From contig LBWM01000012.1 of the NCBI GenBank assembly GCA_000993615.1, positions 1-42,049 on the forward strand: 42,049 bases of DNA. Reading direction: 5' to 3'. The DNA comes from Candidatus Peregrinibacteria bacterium GW2011_GWF2_39_17 (GTDB lineage Bacteria; Patescibacteriota; Gracilibacteria; UBA1369; UBA12473). This document shows, one piece after another, positions 25,622 to 34,717 of the stretch. The first letter of the stretch is position 1; each line of letters starts with the position of its first letter. The position numbers and the translations under genes are program-made. The notes under the pieces are model-generated. The model ran no database searches and was not told the origin of the DNA. It worked only from the letters and a program-made list of their open reading frames with translations.

Positions 25622-25650
25622 TTTACCTTAAGATCATTTTTAGTTAAAAT
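25622..25650 (+). promoter_or_regulatory. Possible promoter for the lipoprotein gene
   Basis: TTTACC (25622-25627) and TAAAAT (25645-25650) are 17 bases apart, 34 bases before the ATG at 25685. Confidence 0.35.
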
Positions 25651-25684
25651 CGACCAGACAAAAGATCCACTAACTTCCCTCCCC

Positions 25685-26218
25685 ATGTTAAAACTTCGCT
25701 TTACTCTGCTAGTAACGCTTTTGATAAGTCTGTTAATCGTTATTTTAGGGTTCGCCGGATGCCTTAATAGCGGTAAATTATCAACCGTAGAATACAACAA
25801 TAAAATTGTTGAGACCCTTAATAAAACATCAGCAGCTATTGAAACCACCACCCAAATATATGATTCCACAGTTCCGAATGTTGTAACCGAAGAAGCAATC
25901 ATTGATAGTTTAGCTTTAACTGCTAGTTACGAAGCCGCCAAAAAAGAAATAATTGCAGCCGAAACAACACTTACCACCCTTAAAAGTAAAAACGTTGAAC
26001 AAATACAAAACGTTCAACCGGAATTTACAAATTACATCACCCTAGGCAAAAATTATTTAGCTACCTACGAAACCATGATGCAATATTATTCAGACAAATC
26101 ATTCGCAGAAAACCTAGACAAAGTCACGGAATACGATAATCAACTCCACCAACAATATAATGATTTTATTACCTCCAATAATAGATTAGTTGATATTCTA
26201 GCTCAGTATGTAAGCTAA
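25685..26218 (+). CDS. Lipoprotein or membrane-anchored protein of unknown function
   Basis: A 177-residue exported protein with a basic start, a long hydrophobic segment (about 6-25) and GFAGC, so Cys26 may be lipidated. Phe at -3 is not ideal for a lipobox, so a simple membrane anchor is an alternative. The rest is Thr/Asn-rich and helical (for example LTASYEAAKKEIIAAETTLTTL), with no recognised domain. It sits between rpsG and fusA, an unusual place for a surface protein, and may have its own promoter. Confidence 0.65.
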   Translation: MLKLRFTLLVTLLISLLIVILGFAGCLNSGKLSTVEYNNKIVETLNKTSAAIETTTQIYDSTVPNVVTEEAIIDSLALTASYEAAKKEIIAAETTLTTLKSKNVEQIQNVQPEFTNYITLGKNYLATYETMMQYYSDKSFAENLDKVTEYDNQLHQQYNDFITSNNRLVDILAQYVS

Positions 26219-26232
26219 CGAAAAAGCGTACC

Positions 26233-26260
26233 TTGACTTTAAGAAGCAAATCCCTATAAT
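26233..26260 (+). promoter_or_regulatory. Predicted promoter for fusA
   Basis: TTGACT (26233-26238) and TATAAT (26255-26260) are 16 bases apart. This gives fusA its own transcript, separate from rpsL-rpsG. Confidence 0.6.
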
Positions 26261-26283
26261 TTCTCCGCCAATAAACACCGCGA

Positions 26284-26320
26284 TTCGCTAGCTTTTTAAA
26301 GCTACCTAAGAAAAAGCGAA
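26284..26320 (+). promoter_or_regulatory. Nested hairpins in the fusA leader
   Basis: TTCGCT (26284-26289) pairs with AGCGAA (26315-26320) and encloses AGCTTT-TT-AAAGCT (26290-26303). It lies about 20 bases after the predicted start of transcription. It could be a leader control element, or the terminator-like end of an upstream transcript. Confidence 0.4.
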
Positions 26321-26362
26321 ATTGGTAATCTTCATTTTATTATTAATTACTAATAAAACTTT

Positions 26363-28468
26363 ATGTCGGACCCCATTACAGACTTATCTTTTCTTCGCAA
26401 TATTGGAATTTGCGCCCACATTGACGCCGGAAAAACAACCATGACGGAACGCGTCTTATTTTATACCGGCAAAAGCCATAAAATCGGCGAGGTACACGAA
26501 GGAGCAGCTACGATGGATTGGATGGAACAAGAACGAGAACGGGGAATTACCATCACTTCAGCATGTACAACCTGTTTTTGGAAACCAACTTATGAAGGCG
26601 GTAACATCCATCGTATTAACATTATTGATACTCCTGGCCACGTTGATTTTACCGTAGAAGTGGAAAGATCATTGCGCGTATTAGACGGCGCCGTAGTTGT
26701 CTTTGACGGCTCCCAGGGAGTCGAACCCCAATCAGAAACAGTCTGGAGACAAGCTGATAAATACAATGTTCCAAGAATCGCTTTTGCTAATAAGCTAGAC
26801 AAAACTGGCGGCGATTTTTATATGACCTTAAAATCTATTCACCAACGTCTGAATAAAAACGCCGTTGCCATTCAATTACCAATTGGTGAAGAAAATAATT
26901 TTCAGGGCATTATCGACCTATTAGCTAGAAAAGCCTATGGGTTTGAGGGAAAACACGGGGAACAAATTATTGAAATAGCAATACCAGAAGAAATGAAAGA
27001 AAAAGTGGAAAGCTACCGACATACTCTTGTAGAAAAAATTTCTGAAACAGACGATACCTTAATGGAAAAATATATCGGAGATGAAGAAATTAGTATTGAG
27101 GAATTAAAAAAAGCACTTCGCAAAGCTACAATTAAAGTCGAATTAATACCAGTACTGTGTGGCACTGCCCTCCAAAATAAAGGTGTCCAATTGGTTCTTA
27201 ATGCTGTTATTGATTATCTTCCCTCACCTTTAGATATCGCGGCAGTCAAAGGTATTAATCCCAAAACCGACCAAGAAGAAACCAGAGAAGCTAAAAACGA
27301 TGCACCTTTCTCTGCCTTGGCCTTTAAAATTGCCGCTGACCCATTTATCGGGAAATTATGCTTTTTCCGAGTTTATTCCGGCACATTAGAAGCCGGCAGT
27401 TATGTTTATAACGCCAGCAATGGGCAAAAAGAACGTATTGGACGACTAGTTCAAATGCACGCTAATTCAAGAGAAGAAATAAAAAAAGTTCACGCCGGAG
27501 ATATTGCCGCAGCCGTAGGCTTAAAAAGCACTTTCACTGGGCATACCCTTTGTGACGACAATAAACCAATTTTACTGGAATCAATCGATTTCCCTGAACC
27601 AGTCATCTCCATTGCTATTGAACCAAAGACCAAAGCAGATCAAGAAAAAATGGGAATTGCCCTTCAAAAATTAGCTGAGGAAGATCCTACCTTCCAAGTA
27701 AGAAGCGATGAAGAAACGGCTCAAACCATTATTTCCGGCATGGGCGAATTACATCTCGACATTATTGTGGATCGAATGAAACGCGAATTCAAAGTTGAAG
27801 CCAATGTTGGCCAACCGCAAGTCGCGTACCGGGAGACAATTCAAAAAGAAGTGGAAGAAGAGGAAAAATACGCCAAACAGACAGGTGGACGCGGACAATA
27901 TGGTCACGTCCTGATGCGCATTATGCCTAATGAAAGTGGAAAAGGATTTGAATTTATTAACTCAGTTGTTGGAGGAAAAATCCCCAGAGAATATATTCCT
28001 GCTGTTGAAAAAGGTGTAGTAGAAGCCATGACCAGAGGGGTAGTAGCTGGATATCCCATGGTTGATATTAAAGTCGAACTCTATGACGGCTCTTATCATG
28101 ATGTAGATTCTTCAGAAATGGCCTTTAAAATTGCTGGCTCGATTTGTTATCAAGCTGCTGCTAAAAAAGCAAACCCCGTTATCTTAGAGCCAATTATGAC
28201 CGTAGAATCAATCACACCTGAAAATTATATGGGTGATGTCATGGGCGACCTTAATTCAAAAAGAGGCCAAATTCAAGAAATGGGCGACCGAGGAACAGTA
28301 AAATTCGTCAAAGCTAAAGTCCCTCTCGCCGAAATGTTTGGCTATGCTACTGATCTACGTTCTATGACTCAAGGTAGAGCTAGCTACAGCATGGAATTTA
28401 GTCATTACGCCAAAGCTCCAAACAGTGTTATCGAAAGAATCAAAACCGAACGAGGCATGGGTAAATAA
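26363..28468 (+). CDS. fusA: Elongation factor G
   Basis: A 701-residue translational GTPase that drives translocation and, with RRF, ribosome recycling. G1 is AHIDAGKTT (18-26), G3 is DTPGHVDF (about 89-96) and G4 is NKLDKTGGD (about 143). Domain II and the C-terminal domains III-V follow, with [11 protein letters not shown] and the domain IV region [15 protein letters not shown]. Length and motifs are normal. It has its own predicted promoter and leader and is followed by a separate tuf transcription unit. Confidence 0.98.
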   Translation: MSDPITDLSFLRNIGICAHIDAGKTTMTERVLFYTGKSHKIGEVHEGAATMDWMEQERERGITITSACTTCFWKPTYEGGNIHRINIIDTPGHVDFTVEVERSLRVLDGAVVVFDGSQGVEPQSETVWRQADKYNVPRIAFANKLDKTGGDFYMTLKSIHQRLNKNAVAIQLPIGEENNFQGIIDLLARKAYGFEGKHGEQIIEIAIPEEMKEKVESYRHTLVEKISETDDTLMEKYIGDEEISIEELKKALRKATIKVELIPVLCGTALQNKGVQLVLNAVIDYLPSPLDIAAVKGINPKTDQEETREAKNDAPFSALAFKIAADPFIGKLCFFRVYSGTLEAGSYVYNASNGQKERIGRLVQMHANSREEIKKVHAGDIAAAVGLKSTFTGHTLCDDNKPILLESIDFPEPVISIAIEPKTKADQEKMGIALQKLAEEDPTFQVRSDEETAQTIISGMGELHLDIIVDRMKREFKVEANVGQPQVAYRETIQKEVEEEEKYAKQTGGRGQYGHVLMRIMPNESGKGFEFINSVVGGKIPREYIPAVEKGVVEAMTRGVVAGYPMVDIKVELYDGSYHDVDSSEMAFKIAGSICYQAAAKKANPVILEPIMTVESITPENYMGDVMGDLNSKRGQIQEMGDRGTVKFVKAKVPLAEMFGYATDLRSMTQGRASYSMEFSHYAKAPNSVIERIKTERGMGK

Positions 28469-28496
28469 TACCAATTTTAAACTAGGACAACAGGTC

Positions 28497-28531
28497 TACT
28501 ACGGAGCTCCGCTTCGCGAAGCAAAGTAGTA
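28497..28531. other. Branched palindromic element between fusA and tuf
   Basis: TACTAC (28497-28502) pairs with GTAGTA (28526-28531). Inside lie two palindromes, GGAGCTCC (28503-28510) and GCTTCGCGAAGC (28511-28522). There is no T-run, so it is not a classic terminator. It ends 10 bases before the tuf -35 box and could be a dispersed palindromic repeat or the 3' end of fusA mRNA. Confidence 0.45.
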
Positions 28532-28540
28532 TAAAATCCC

Positions 28541-28569
28541 TTGCATAGCCCATTTAATTCCAGTATATT
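28541..28569 (+). promoter_or_regulatory. Predicted promoter for tuf
   Basis: TTGCAT (28541-28546) and TATATT (28564-28569) are 17 bases apart. The 60-base leader has no Shine-Dalgarno motif. Confidence 0.5.
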
Positions 28570-28628
28570 TTCCGAGCATCACATTCAGATGTCCCATTTC
28601 AATTTATTATAATCCTAACCTATCTAAA

Positions 28629-29822
28629 ATGGCAGACACCTTTCAACGCACAAAACCACACGTGAACGTCGGGACCATTGGACACGTTGACCATGGAAAA
28701 ACCACTCTAACCGCCGCAATCACTATCGGAGCTGCAAAATTCTATCCAGGCGGAGTTAACAAAATAGTAAGCTATGACCAAATAGATAATGCACCCGAAG
28801 AACGCGAACGTGGAATTACTATCGCTACTTCCCACCAAGAATACGAAACAGCCAAACGTCACTATGCTCACGTAGACTGTCCTGGACATGCTGACTATAT
28901 TAAAAATATGATTACCGGAGCAGCTCAAATGGATGGCGCTATTTTAGTGGTCTCAGCTGCAGATGGCCCCATGCCTCAAACCAGAGAACACATTCTTTTA
29001 GCTCATCAAGTGATGGTACCCTCAATTGTGGTGTTTATGAATAAAATGGACATGGCAGATCCTGAAATTGCCGAATTATCAGAGATGGAAATCAGAGAAC
29101 TACTTACTAAATATGGTTTCCCTGGAGACGAAGTACCAATCATTAAAGGATCAGCTCTTAAAGCTGTTGAAAATCCTGACAACGAAGAAGCTCTTAAGCC
29201 AATCAAAGAACTTCTTGATGCCTTAGATAGCTACATCCCTGACCCAATTCGTGAACTTGATAAGCCAATGCTTATGCCAGTTGAAGACGTTTTTTCTATC
29301 AAGGGAAGAGGGACAGTAGCCACCGGCCGTATTGAACAAGGAATTGTTAAAGTAAATGAAGAAGTAGAAATCGTCGGCATTCACGACACTAGAAAAGTCG
29401 TAGTTACTGGAGTTGAAATGTTCAAAAAGACCTTAGATCAAGGACAAGCCGGAGATAATGTAGGGCTCCTTCTACGAGGCATTGAAAGAGAAGAAATCGA
29501 AAGAGGACAAGTTATTGCTAAACCAGGAACCATTACTCCTCACACTGAATTTGATTCGGAAGTTTACGTTCTTACCAAAGAAGAAGGCGGCAGACACACT
29601 CCTTTCTTTAAAGGATATAAGCCTCAATTCTATATTCGAACTACTGACGTAACCGGCACAATTGAATTACCAGACGGAGTTGAAATGGTTATGCCTGGAG
29701 ATAGCATTAAAATGAAAGTAATGTTGGGTTCTAAAATCGCTCTTGACGAAGGTACCCGCTTTGCTATCCGCGAAGGTGGACGCACGGTTGGAGCTGGAGT
29801 GGTCACCAAAATTCTCAAATAA
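28629..29822 (+). CDS. tuf: Elongation factor Tu
   Basis: A 397-residue EF-Tu that carries aminoacyl-tRNA to the ribosome. G1 is GHVDHGKTT (18-26), the switch I region is [13 protein letters not shown]3 is DCPGHADY (about 83-90) and G4 is NKMDMAD (about 138). Domains II and III end in the canonical [14 protein letters not shown]. It is a single-gene transcription unit with a promoter upstream and a strong terminator downstream, separate from fusA and from the S10 cluster. Confidence 0.98.
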   Translation: MADTFQRTKPHVNVGTIGHVDHGKTTLTAAITIGAAKFYPGGVNKIVSYDQIDNAPEERERGITIATSHQEYETAKRHYAHVDCPGHADYIKNMITGAAQMDGAILVVSAADGPMPQTREHILLAHQVMVPSIVVFMNKMDMADPEIAELSEMEIRELLTKYGFPGDEVPIIKGSALKAVENPDNEEALKPIKELLDALDSYIPDPIRELDKPMLMPVEDVFSIKGRGTVATGRIEQGIVKVNEEVEIVGIHDTRKVVVTGVEMFKKTLDQGQAGDNVGLLLRGIEREEIERGQVIAKPGTITPHTEFDSEVYVLTKEEGGRHTPFFKGYKPQFYIRTTDVTGTIELPDGVEMVMPGDSIKMKVMLGSKIALDEGTRFAIREGGRTVGAGVVTKILK

Positions 29823-29854
29823 TAGTCACTTGACTATCTAAATTTTCCCCTCCT

Positions 29855-29890
29855 AAAACAGCCCCTATTCTCTTCTGGGGCTGTTTTTTT
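29855..29890 (+). terminator. Rho-independent terminator of tuf
   Basis: AAAACAGCCCC (29855-29865) and GGGGCTGTTTT (29877-29887) form an 11-bp stem with an 11-base loop, followed by a T-run to 29890. The A-run on the left arm could also let it work in reverse. Confidence 0.93.
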
Positions 29891-29992
29891 ACTTCAAAAA
29901 CTAAATCACAGACGCTAAATCATAAAATTTCGTAAAACCGCTATGTGAAACTTTAAAAAAAACTTAAATATAGATCTATCCTCAAAATAACA

Positions 29993-30020
29993 TTGACTTC
30001 CGATACCCTTTTCCTATAAA
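29993..30020 (+). promoter_or_regulatory. Predicted promoter for rpsJ and the S10 cluster
   Basis: TTGACT (29993-29998) and TATAAA (30015-30020) are 16 bases apart, giving a leader of about 150 bases before rpsJ. The gap 29891-29992 shows nothing. Confidence 0.6.
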
Positions 30021-30039
30021 AGACAATTACAACAAAATA

Positions 30040-30141
30040 AAAAACACTGCTTTTAGTGTTTTTCTCGCCCCTAAAATTGGGAGCGGGACATCCTCGATTA
30101 ATTCCATTTTCATTAATGGAACACTATCACCTAAATCGAGG
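30040..30141 (+). promoter_or_regulatory. Structured leader of the S10 cluster
   Basis: Three structures follow one another. A hairpin AAAAACACT-GCTTTT-AGTGTTTTT (30040-30063) ends in Ts like an attenuator. A C-run/G-run pairing lies at about 30066-30086. A long arm pairs CCTCGATT (30092-30099) with AATCGAGG (30134-30141) and encloses TTCCATT-TTCATT-AATGGAA (30102-30121). In other bacteria S10 leaders bind L4 for feedback control. The fold here is different and the ligand is unknown, so autoregulation is an inference. Confidence 0.55.
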
Positions 30142-30174
30142 TCAACTCGGTTGTTTTATTCTTAACCAAAAACC

Positions 30175-30516
30175 ATGGCCAAAAAATCCGAACCAAAAGC
30201 CGGAAAACAATTTATCCGCATTAAAATTAAATCCTTTGACCACAAAGTTATTGATAATGCCACCAAAACCATTATCGAAGCGGCCGAAAGAACCGGCGCC
30301 TTAATTGCTGGCCCAATTCCCTTACCAACTAAAATTGAAAAATTCACAGTAAATAAATCCACCTTTGTTCACAAAAAATCCAGAGAACAATTTGAAATCA
30401 GAACCCATAGCCGACTAATTGACATCACGGAAAGCTCTGCTAAAACAATCGAGGCTCTAACAAATCTAGGCCTACCAGCGGGTGTTGATATCGAAATTAA
30501 AATGATTACGGCCTAA
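30175..30516 (+). CDS. rpsJ: Small ribosomal subunit protein uS10
   Basis: A 113-residue S10 of the 30S head, also the NusE partner of NusB in antitermination. Typical parts are [33 protein letters not shown] and [18 protein letters not shown]. The N-terminus is about 10 residues longer and basic. A terminator with an embedded promoter follows it, so it may often be transcribed as a single gene, unlike the standard S10 operon where it runs straight into rplC. Confidence 0.97.
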   Translation: MAKKSEPKAGKQFIRIKIKSFDHKVIDNATKTIIEAAERTGALIAGPIPLPTKIEKFTVNKSTFVHKKSREQFEIRTHSRLIDITESSAKTIEALTNLGLPAGVDIEIKMITA

Positions 30517-30554
30517 AAAAAATCAAAATAATTACCATGACGGGAAAAAATTAC

Positions 30555-30583
30555 TTGACTACACCACCCAAGCCCGCTAATCT
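30555..30583 (+). promoter_or_regulatory. Promoter embedded in the rpsJ terminator
   Basis: TTGACT (30555-30560) and TAATCT (30578-30583) are 17 bases apart. The -10 box lies in the loop of the terminator hairpin at 30570-30593. It would drive rplC onward. Confidence 0.45.
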
Positions 30584-30603
30584 AAGCGGGCTTTGTTATT
30601 TTC
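30570..30603 (+). terminator. Rho-independent terminator between rpsJ and rplC
   Basis: AAGCCCGCT (30570-30578), a 6-base loop and AGCGGGCTT (30585-30593) form a 9-bp GC-rich stem, followed by the T-rich TGTTATTTT (30594-30602). It separates rpsJ from the other 20 genes of the cluster, at least partly. Confidence 0.85.
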
Positions 30604-30649
30604 CTGCCAGCCAGGAAAGAAAGTCGAGGCCAATTGGTCAACACTTTCC
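30600..30649 (+). promoter_or_regulatory. Alternative hairpins in the rplC leader
   Basis: TTTCCTG (30600-30606) pairs with CAGGAAA (30612-30618). Alternatively GGAAAG (30614-30619) can pair with CTTTCC (30644-30649), which excludes the first hairpin. A GGG/CCC pairing follows at 30651-30662, just before the rplC start. This is the look of a switchable leader, but no ligand is evident. Confidence 0.4.
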
Positions 30650-30681
30650 AGGGAATTATCCCTTTTAACCTCTACCTTATA

Positions 30682-31269
30682 ATGACAGGTATTCTAGGCA
30701 AAAAAATTGGCATGACCCGTCTCATTCAAGACGATGGCCGCGTGATCCCACTAACAGTAATTGAGTGCACTCCAAACATAGTCACTCAAATTAAAACTAC
30801 TGAAAAGGACGGATATCCGGCGTTAGTTCTGGGATTTGACTCGTTGCCAAAAAAGAAAAAAACCCAAAGTTTTCGCTATCTACGCGAGTTTAAGCTCATT
30901 GAAAATGAAAACAGCACCTTTAACCTCAACGATAAAATTAAAGTTGATATTTTTAAAAACGGAGATGTCGTAAAAGTTACTGGTCAGTCTAAAGGAAAAG
31001 GATTTGCTGGTGTTATTAAGCGTCATCACTTTAGTAGCGGCCCTGGCGCCCATGGTTCTCATCATCATCGTGAGCCAGGCTCAATTGGAATGTGCGCAAA
31101 ACCAGGTCGCGTGCTAAAAGGGAAAAGAATGCCAGGTCAAATGGGTAATGAAAGGGTCACTCTAACCAATACCCAAATCGCCTACGTTGATCCAATAAAG
31201 AATCTACTTGGAATTAAAGGTAGCGTTCCTGGCGCCAATGGTAGCCTTATTATTATCAAGAAAAAATAA
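30682..31269 (+). CDS. rplC: Large ribosomal subunit protein uL3
   Basis: A 195-residue L3, an early 50S assembly protein whose central loop reaches the peptidyl transferase centre. It begins TGILGKKIGMTRLIQDDGRV. The loop contains GSHHHREPGSIG and GRVLKGKRMPGQMGNERVT. I start at ATG 30682; an in-frame TTG 16 codons upstream would put translation into the leader hairpins and add residues absent from the family. Confidence 0.97.
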   Translation: MTGILGKKIGMTRLIQDDGRVIPLTVIECTPNIVTQIKTTEKDGYPALVLGFDSLPKKKKTQSFRYLREFKLIENENSTFNLNDKIKVDIFKNGDVVKVTGQSKGKGFAGVIKRHHFSSGPGAHGSHHHREPGSIGMCAKPGRVLKGKRMPGQMGNERVTLTNTQIAYVDPIKNLLGIKGSVPGANGSLIIIKKK

Positions 31270-31284
31270 TTGTTATCCTAAATT

Positions 31285-31929
31285 ATGAAAGCACCAGTTT
31301 ACAACCAGAAGGGAGAAAAAATAGAAGATTTTACTTTAAATCCTGCCTTATTTGAAAATGAAATTAACGAAGGTTTGATTCATGAATATTTAATTCTTCA
31401 ACAAAGCAATCTTCGCCAACCAATTGCGCACACCAAAAGAAGAGGAGAAATAAGAGGAGGAGGCCGTAAACCACATCGCCAAAAGGGAACCGGCCGAGCT
31501 CGCTTGGGTTCTATTAGGACTAATCAACAAAGAGGAGGAGGAAGCACTTTTGGTCCTCGTAATACCCGCAATTTCACGATATCTATGCCAAAACAACAAA
31601 GACGCAAAGCCTTATTTTCACTTTTATCCTCTAAGGCTAAAAACAATCAAGTTATAATTTTAGATTCATATCAGGCCGATAAAATTCAAACCAAGCTATT
31701 TGATCAAGTACTTAAGCAATTACCAATCAAGCGCAACACCCTTATTGTTATTTCTGAAAAAAATGACCTAATCCAAAAATCAACCAGAAATTTATCCGAA
31801 GCTAAAACCATTCTCGCCAATTATTTAAACCCAAAAGATCTTCTAAAATATCATTCTTTGCTCTTTTTCAAAGATGCGCTAAATAAAACCGAAGAAATCT
31901 TTTTAAAACCTAAAGCAGTCAAAGTTTAA
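31285..31929 (+). CDS. rplD: Large ribosomal subunit protein uL4
   Basis: A 214-residue L4. The extended loop that lines the exit tunnel is clear (GRKPHRQKGTGRARLGSIR, then GGGSTFGP). The globular part follows with RRKALFSLLSSKAKNNQVII. In E. coli L4 represses its own operon by binding the S10 leader. The two structured leaders upstream make that possible here, but the sequence does not show it. It follows rplC after 15 bases. Confidence 0.97.
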   Translation: MKAPVYNQKGEKIEDFTLNPALFENEINEGLIHEYLILQQSNLRQPIAHTKRRGEIRGGGRKPHRQKGTGRARLGSIRTNQQRGGGSTFGPRNTRNFTISMPKQQRRKALFSLLSSKAKNNQVIILDSYQADKIQTKLFDQVLKQLPIKRNTLIVISEKNDLIQKSTRNLSEAKTILANYLNPKDLLKYHSLLFFKDALNKTEEIFLKPKAVKV

Positions 31930-31958
31930 TCCTTTTAATTTAAATTATCACTCCAATC

Positions 31959-32252
31959 ATGGATTCATATTCCATTCTCATTAAACCGGTTATCACTGAA
32001 AAAGCAGTTAAAGGAGAAGCTGAAAGTAAATATTCTTTTATTGTTAGAAATAAGACTAATAAAGTGGTTATTAAAAAAATTATCGAAGATTTATACGGCA
32101 TCAAAATTCTTAAAGTAAACATTCATAGCCTTCCTAAAAAAACCAGAATTGTGGGTCGAGGTAGAAGTATTAGCAAAAGACCATTAACCAAAAGAGCAAC
32201 TATTACCCTTGAAAAGGGACAAAAGCTAGATATTCACAAATTTAAAAAATAA
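31959..32252 (+). CDS. rplW: Large ribosomal subunit protein uL23
   Basis: A 97-residue L23 at the tunnel exit, where trigger factor, SRP and the translocon dock. It begins SYSILIKPVITEKAV, continues with YSFIVRNKTNKVVIKKIIED and a KVNIHSLPKKTRI loop, and ends in EKGQKLDIHKF. Length is normal. It follows rplD after 29 bases with a G-free spacer. Confidence 0.96.
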   Translation: MDSYSILIKPVITEKAVKGEAESKYSFIVRNKTNKVVIKKIIEDLYGIKILKVNIHSLPKKTRIVGRGRSISKRPLTKRATITLEKGQKLDIHKFKK

Positions 32253-32275
32253 CGTACTTTCTCAATTAAATTAAA

Positions 32276-33130
32276 ATGCCTATTAAGATCGTAAAAAATA
32301 CAACTCCTGCAAGAAGACAAATGAGTGTCTCTACTTTTGAGGAAGTTACCACTAAAAAACCCCTAAAATCACTCGTTGTTTCGCAAAAAAGACGATCCGG
32401 CAGAAATAATACTGGTCGCATTACTATTCGTCACCGCGGAGGCGGAGTCAAAAGATCATACCGCCTGATAGATTTCAAACAAACAGACAATAAAGGAGTC
32501 GAAGGGGCAGTAGCTTCGGTTGAATACGACCCTAATCGCAATTCCTACATTATGCTGGTTGTTTACAAAAATGGGGACAAAAAATACCACCTTGCTCCGG
32601 AAAAAATAAAGGTTGGAGATAAAATTATGGCCAACGATAAAACCAAGATTCGTTCCGGAAATCGATGCCTTATAGGGAATATCCCTGTGGGCTTCACGAT
32701 CTATAACATAGAACTACAGCCAGGAAGAGGCGGTCAAATTGTAAGAAGTGCTGGAGCAAATGCCAAACTTATTTCAGTAGAAGGTGCTATGGCGCAAGTA
32801 CAATTACCATCTGGGGAAATTCGCTTTATACCGAAAACTAATTTTGCTTCGATTGGCGTAGTTAGTAACCTTGACCATTCTAATATTTCTTGGGGGAAAG
32901 CTGGACGCAATCGCTGGAAAGGAAAAAGGCCACAAGTTAGAGGGAAAGCTATGAACCCCTGCGATCATCCCCATGGCGGAGGTGAAGGAAATACTTCTAT
33001 CGGTCTAAAATTTCCTAAAACCCCGTGGGGTCTTCCAGCCCTTGGGGTAAAAACCAGAAAGAGGAAATCGAAGACTAATATTTATCGCATCCGTGATCGT
33101 CATGGAAAAAATTTCATCAAAACCACTTAA
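32276..33130 (+). CDS. rplB: Large ribosomal subunit protein uL2
   Basis: A 284-residue L2, needed for subunit association and peptidyl transferase centre assembly. Seen: RNNTGRITIRHRGGGVKRSY, the SH3-like barrel around GDKIMANDKTKIRSGN, and the highly conserved MNPCDHPHGGGEGNTSIG near the C-terminus with the essential His. It follows rplW after 23 bases. Confidence 0.98.
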   Translation: MPIKIVKNTTPARRQMSVSTFEEVTTKKPLKSLVVSQKRRSGRNNTGRITIRHRGGGVKRSYRLIDFKQTDNKGVEGAVASVEYDPNRNSYIMLVVYKNGDKKYHLAPEKIKVGDKIMANDKTKIRSGNRCLIGNIPVGFTIYNIELQPGRGGQIVRSAGANAKLISVEGAMAQVQLPSGEIRFIPKTNFASIGVVSNLDHSNISWGKAGRNRWKGKRPQVRGKAMNPCDHPHGGGEGNTSIGLKFPKTPWGLPALGVKTRKRKSKTNIYRIRDRHGKNFIKTT

Positions 33131-33165
33131 TTGCTATTTTAATTCACTTTCTACTAATCTAAATT

Positions 33166-33465
33166 ATGTCTAGAAGCTCAAAAAAAGGACCTTACATTGA
33201 CCCAAAACTTCTCAAAAAGGTTCAAAAACTAAATGCGATTAATCAAAAAAGAATTATCAAGACCTGGGCTCGTGATTGTGTGATTTCACCAGAATTTGTT
33301 GGACATACCTTTGGTGTCCATAATGGCAAAGATCATCTTCCGGTATTTGTCAGCGAAGAAATGGTTGGACATCGCCTTGGTGAATTCGCTCCCACTCGTA
33401 AATTCAAAGGACATGGCGGTAAACTAGCCAAAAGTTCCACTTCGGGCAGTGAAGAAAGAAAATAA
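33166..33465 (+). CDS. rpsS: Small ribosomal subunit protein uS19
   Basis: A 99-residue S19 of the 30S head, which contacts the A-site finger region of 23S rRNA. It begins [17 protein letters not shown] and contains [20 protein letters not shown] and [18 protein letters not shown], the standard signature. It follows rplB after 35 bases. Confidence 0.97.
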   Translation: MSRSSKKGPYIDPKLLKKVQKLNAINQKRIIKTWARDCVISPEFVGHTFGVHNGKDHLPVFVSEEMVGHRLGEFAPTRKFKGHGGKLAKSSTSGSEERK

Positions 33466-33486
33466 TTATTTCCCTATCTAATATTC

Positions 33487-33945
33487 ATGATAGCTCATCT
33501 AAGAAAAATTCGAATCTCTCCCAAAAAAGCAAATCTTGTTGCTGGCTTGGTCCGAAGAAAACCTGTAAATGAAGCCTTAACCGTCCTCCAAATAACTCCT
33601 AAAAAAGGAGCTAAAATACTGGAAAAGGTTATCCGTTCAGCTAGCGCTAATGCAACCAATAATTTCAAACAATCGACTGCATCCTTAATTATTAAGGAAA
33701 TAATTGTTACTGAAGGTCCAACCTATAAAAGATTCCAACCAGTTTCCAGGGGTAGGTCACACCCAATCCTAAAAAGAACTAGCCATATTACCGTTAAAGT
33801 TGAAACTGACCCTTCGCTTGTGAATCGTGCCGAAAAAAAATCTGCGCCCTCGCTAACAGAAACTACCAATAGTATCGAAGAAAAACCCAAGAAGGAAGCC
33901 AAAGAAAAAACCACTAAAAAGAAAACAAAAACCTCAGCAAAATAA
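33487..33945 (+). CDS. rplV: Large ribosomal subunit protein uL22 with basic C-terminal extension
   Basis: A 152-residue L22. The core (1-115) has IRISPKKANLVAGLVRRKPV, SASANATNNFKQ and the tunnel hairpin PTYKRFQPVSRGRSHPILKR. About 40 extra C-terminal residues are Lys/Glu/Thr-rich, probably disordered on the ribosome surface. It begins ATGATAGC without the usual N-terminal leader residues, so it is short at the N-terminus and long at the C-terminus. Confidence 0.96.
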   Translation: MIAHLRKIRISPKKANLVAGLVRRKPVNEALTVLQITPKKGAKILEKVIRSASANATNNFKQSTASLIIKEIIVTEGPTYKRFQPVSRGRSHPILKRTSHITVKVETDPSLVNRAEKKSAPSLTETTNSIEEKPKKEAKEKTTKKKTKTSAK

Positions 33946-33993
33946 TTATTTTCTACCTAATCTCACTCTCTACAAGTTACAACCTAAAAAATT

Positions 33994-34674
33994 ATGGGAC
34001 AAAAAGTTAATCCAAAAAGTCTAAGAATCGGCATTATCCGCAACTGGGATTCAAATTGGTTCGCAAACAAACACCAATATCGCACTCTGCTTTATCGTGA
34101 TATTGAAATTAGAGAATATATTAAAAAATACTTTCAAGAAGGTTTTATTTCTAAAGTAGAAATTTTAAGAGATGCCAATAAAACTAATCTTGTAATCCAT
34201 ACCTCCAGGCCAGGAGTAATTATCGGGCGACAAGGCGAGGGAATCGAAAAATTCCAAGAAGCCCTTGGAAAAAAATTCCATGGCCAAAAATTCGAAGTTA
34301 CTATTAAAGAAATTAAAAATCCAGATCTAGATGCCTATATTGTTGCCGAAAACATCGGTAAACAAATTTCCAGACGTGTTTCCTATCGTCGAGCAGTTAA
34401 AACCGCTATCCAACGAGCCATGGAAAATGGCGCCAAAGGAATTAAAATTATTGTAAAAGGAAGGTTAAACGGAGTAGAAATTGCTCGCTCTGAGACAGTA
34501 ACCGAAGGTAAAATACCCTTACATACTTTTAGGGCGGATATTGATTATGCCTATTACCCAGCTCAAACGACCTACGGTGTTATCGGTGTTAAAATTTGGA
34601 TTTTCAAAGGAGAAATATTTAATAAAATCACCGAAATGGTATCGGAAGAAACCAAATCTGGAACATCCCGTTAA
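33994..34674 (+). CDS. rpsC: Small ribosomal subunit protein uS3
   Basis: A 226-residue S3 at the mRNA entry channel. It begins GQKVNPKSLRIGIIRNWDS. The KH domain has HTSRPGVIIGRQGEGIEK with the GxxG loop (GRQG). The C-terminal domain has NGAKGIKIIVKGRLNGVEIA and TFRADIDYAYYPAQTTYGVI. Length and motifs are normal. It follows rplV after 48 bases that are C-rich with a single G. Confidence 0.98.
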   Translation: MGQKVNPKSLRIGIIRNWDSNWFANKHQYRTLLYRDIEIREYIKKYFQEGFISKVEILRDANKTNLVIHTSRPGVIIGRQGEGIEKFQEALGKKFHGQKFEVTIKEIKNPDLDAYIVAENIGKQISRRVSYRRAVKTAIQRAMENGAKGIKIIVKGRLNGVEIARSETVTEGKIPLHTFRADIDYAYYPAQTTYGVIGVKIWIFKGEIFNKITEMVSEETKSGTSR

Positions 34675-34717
34675 ATCAAAAACTATAATTGCTATTATTT
34701 AATTCATCTTTCTTAAA

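Noticed and set aside
30634-30681. TTG start for rplC, 16 codons upstream
   Set aside because: It would place coding sequence over the leader hairpins and add residues not found in L3.
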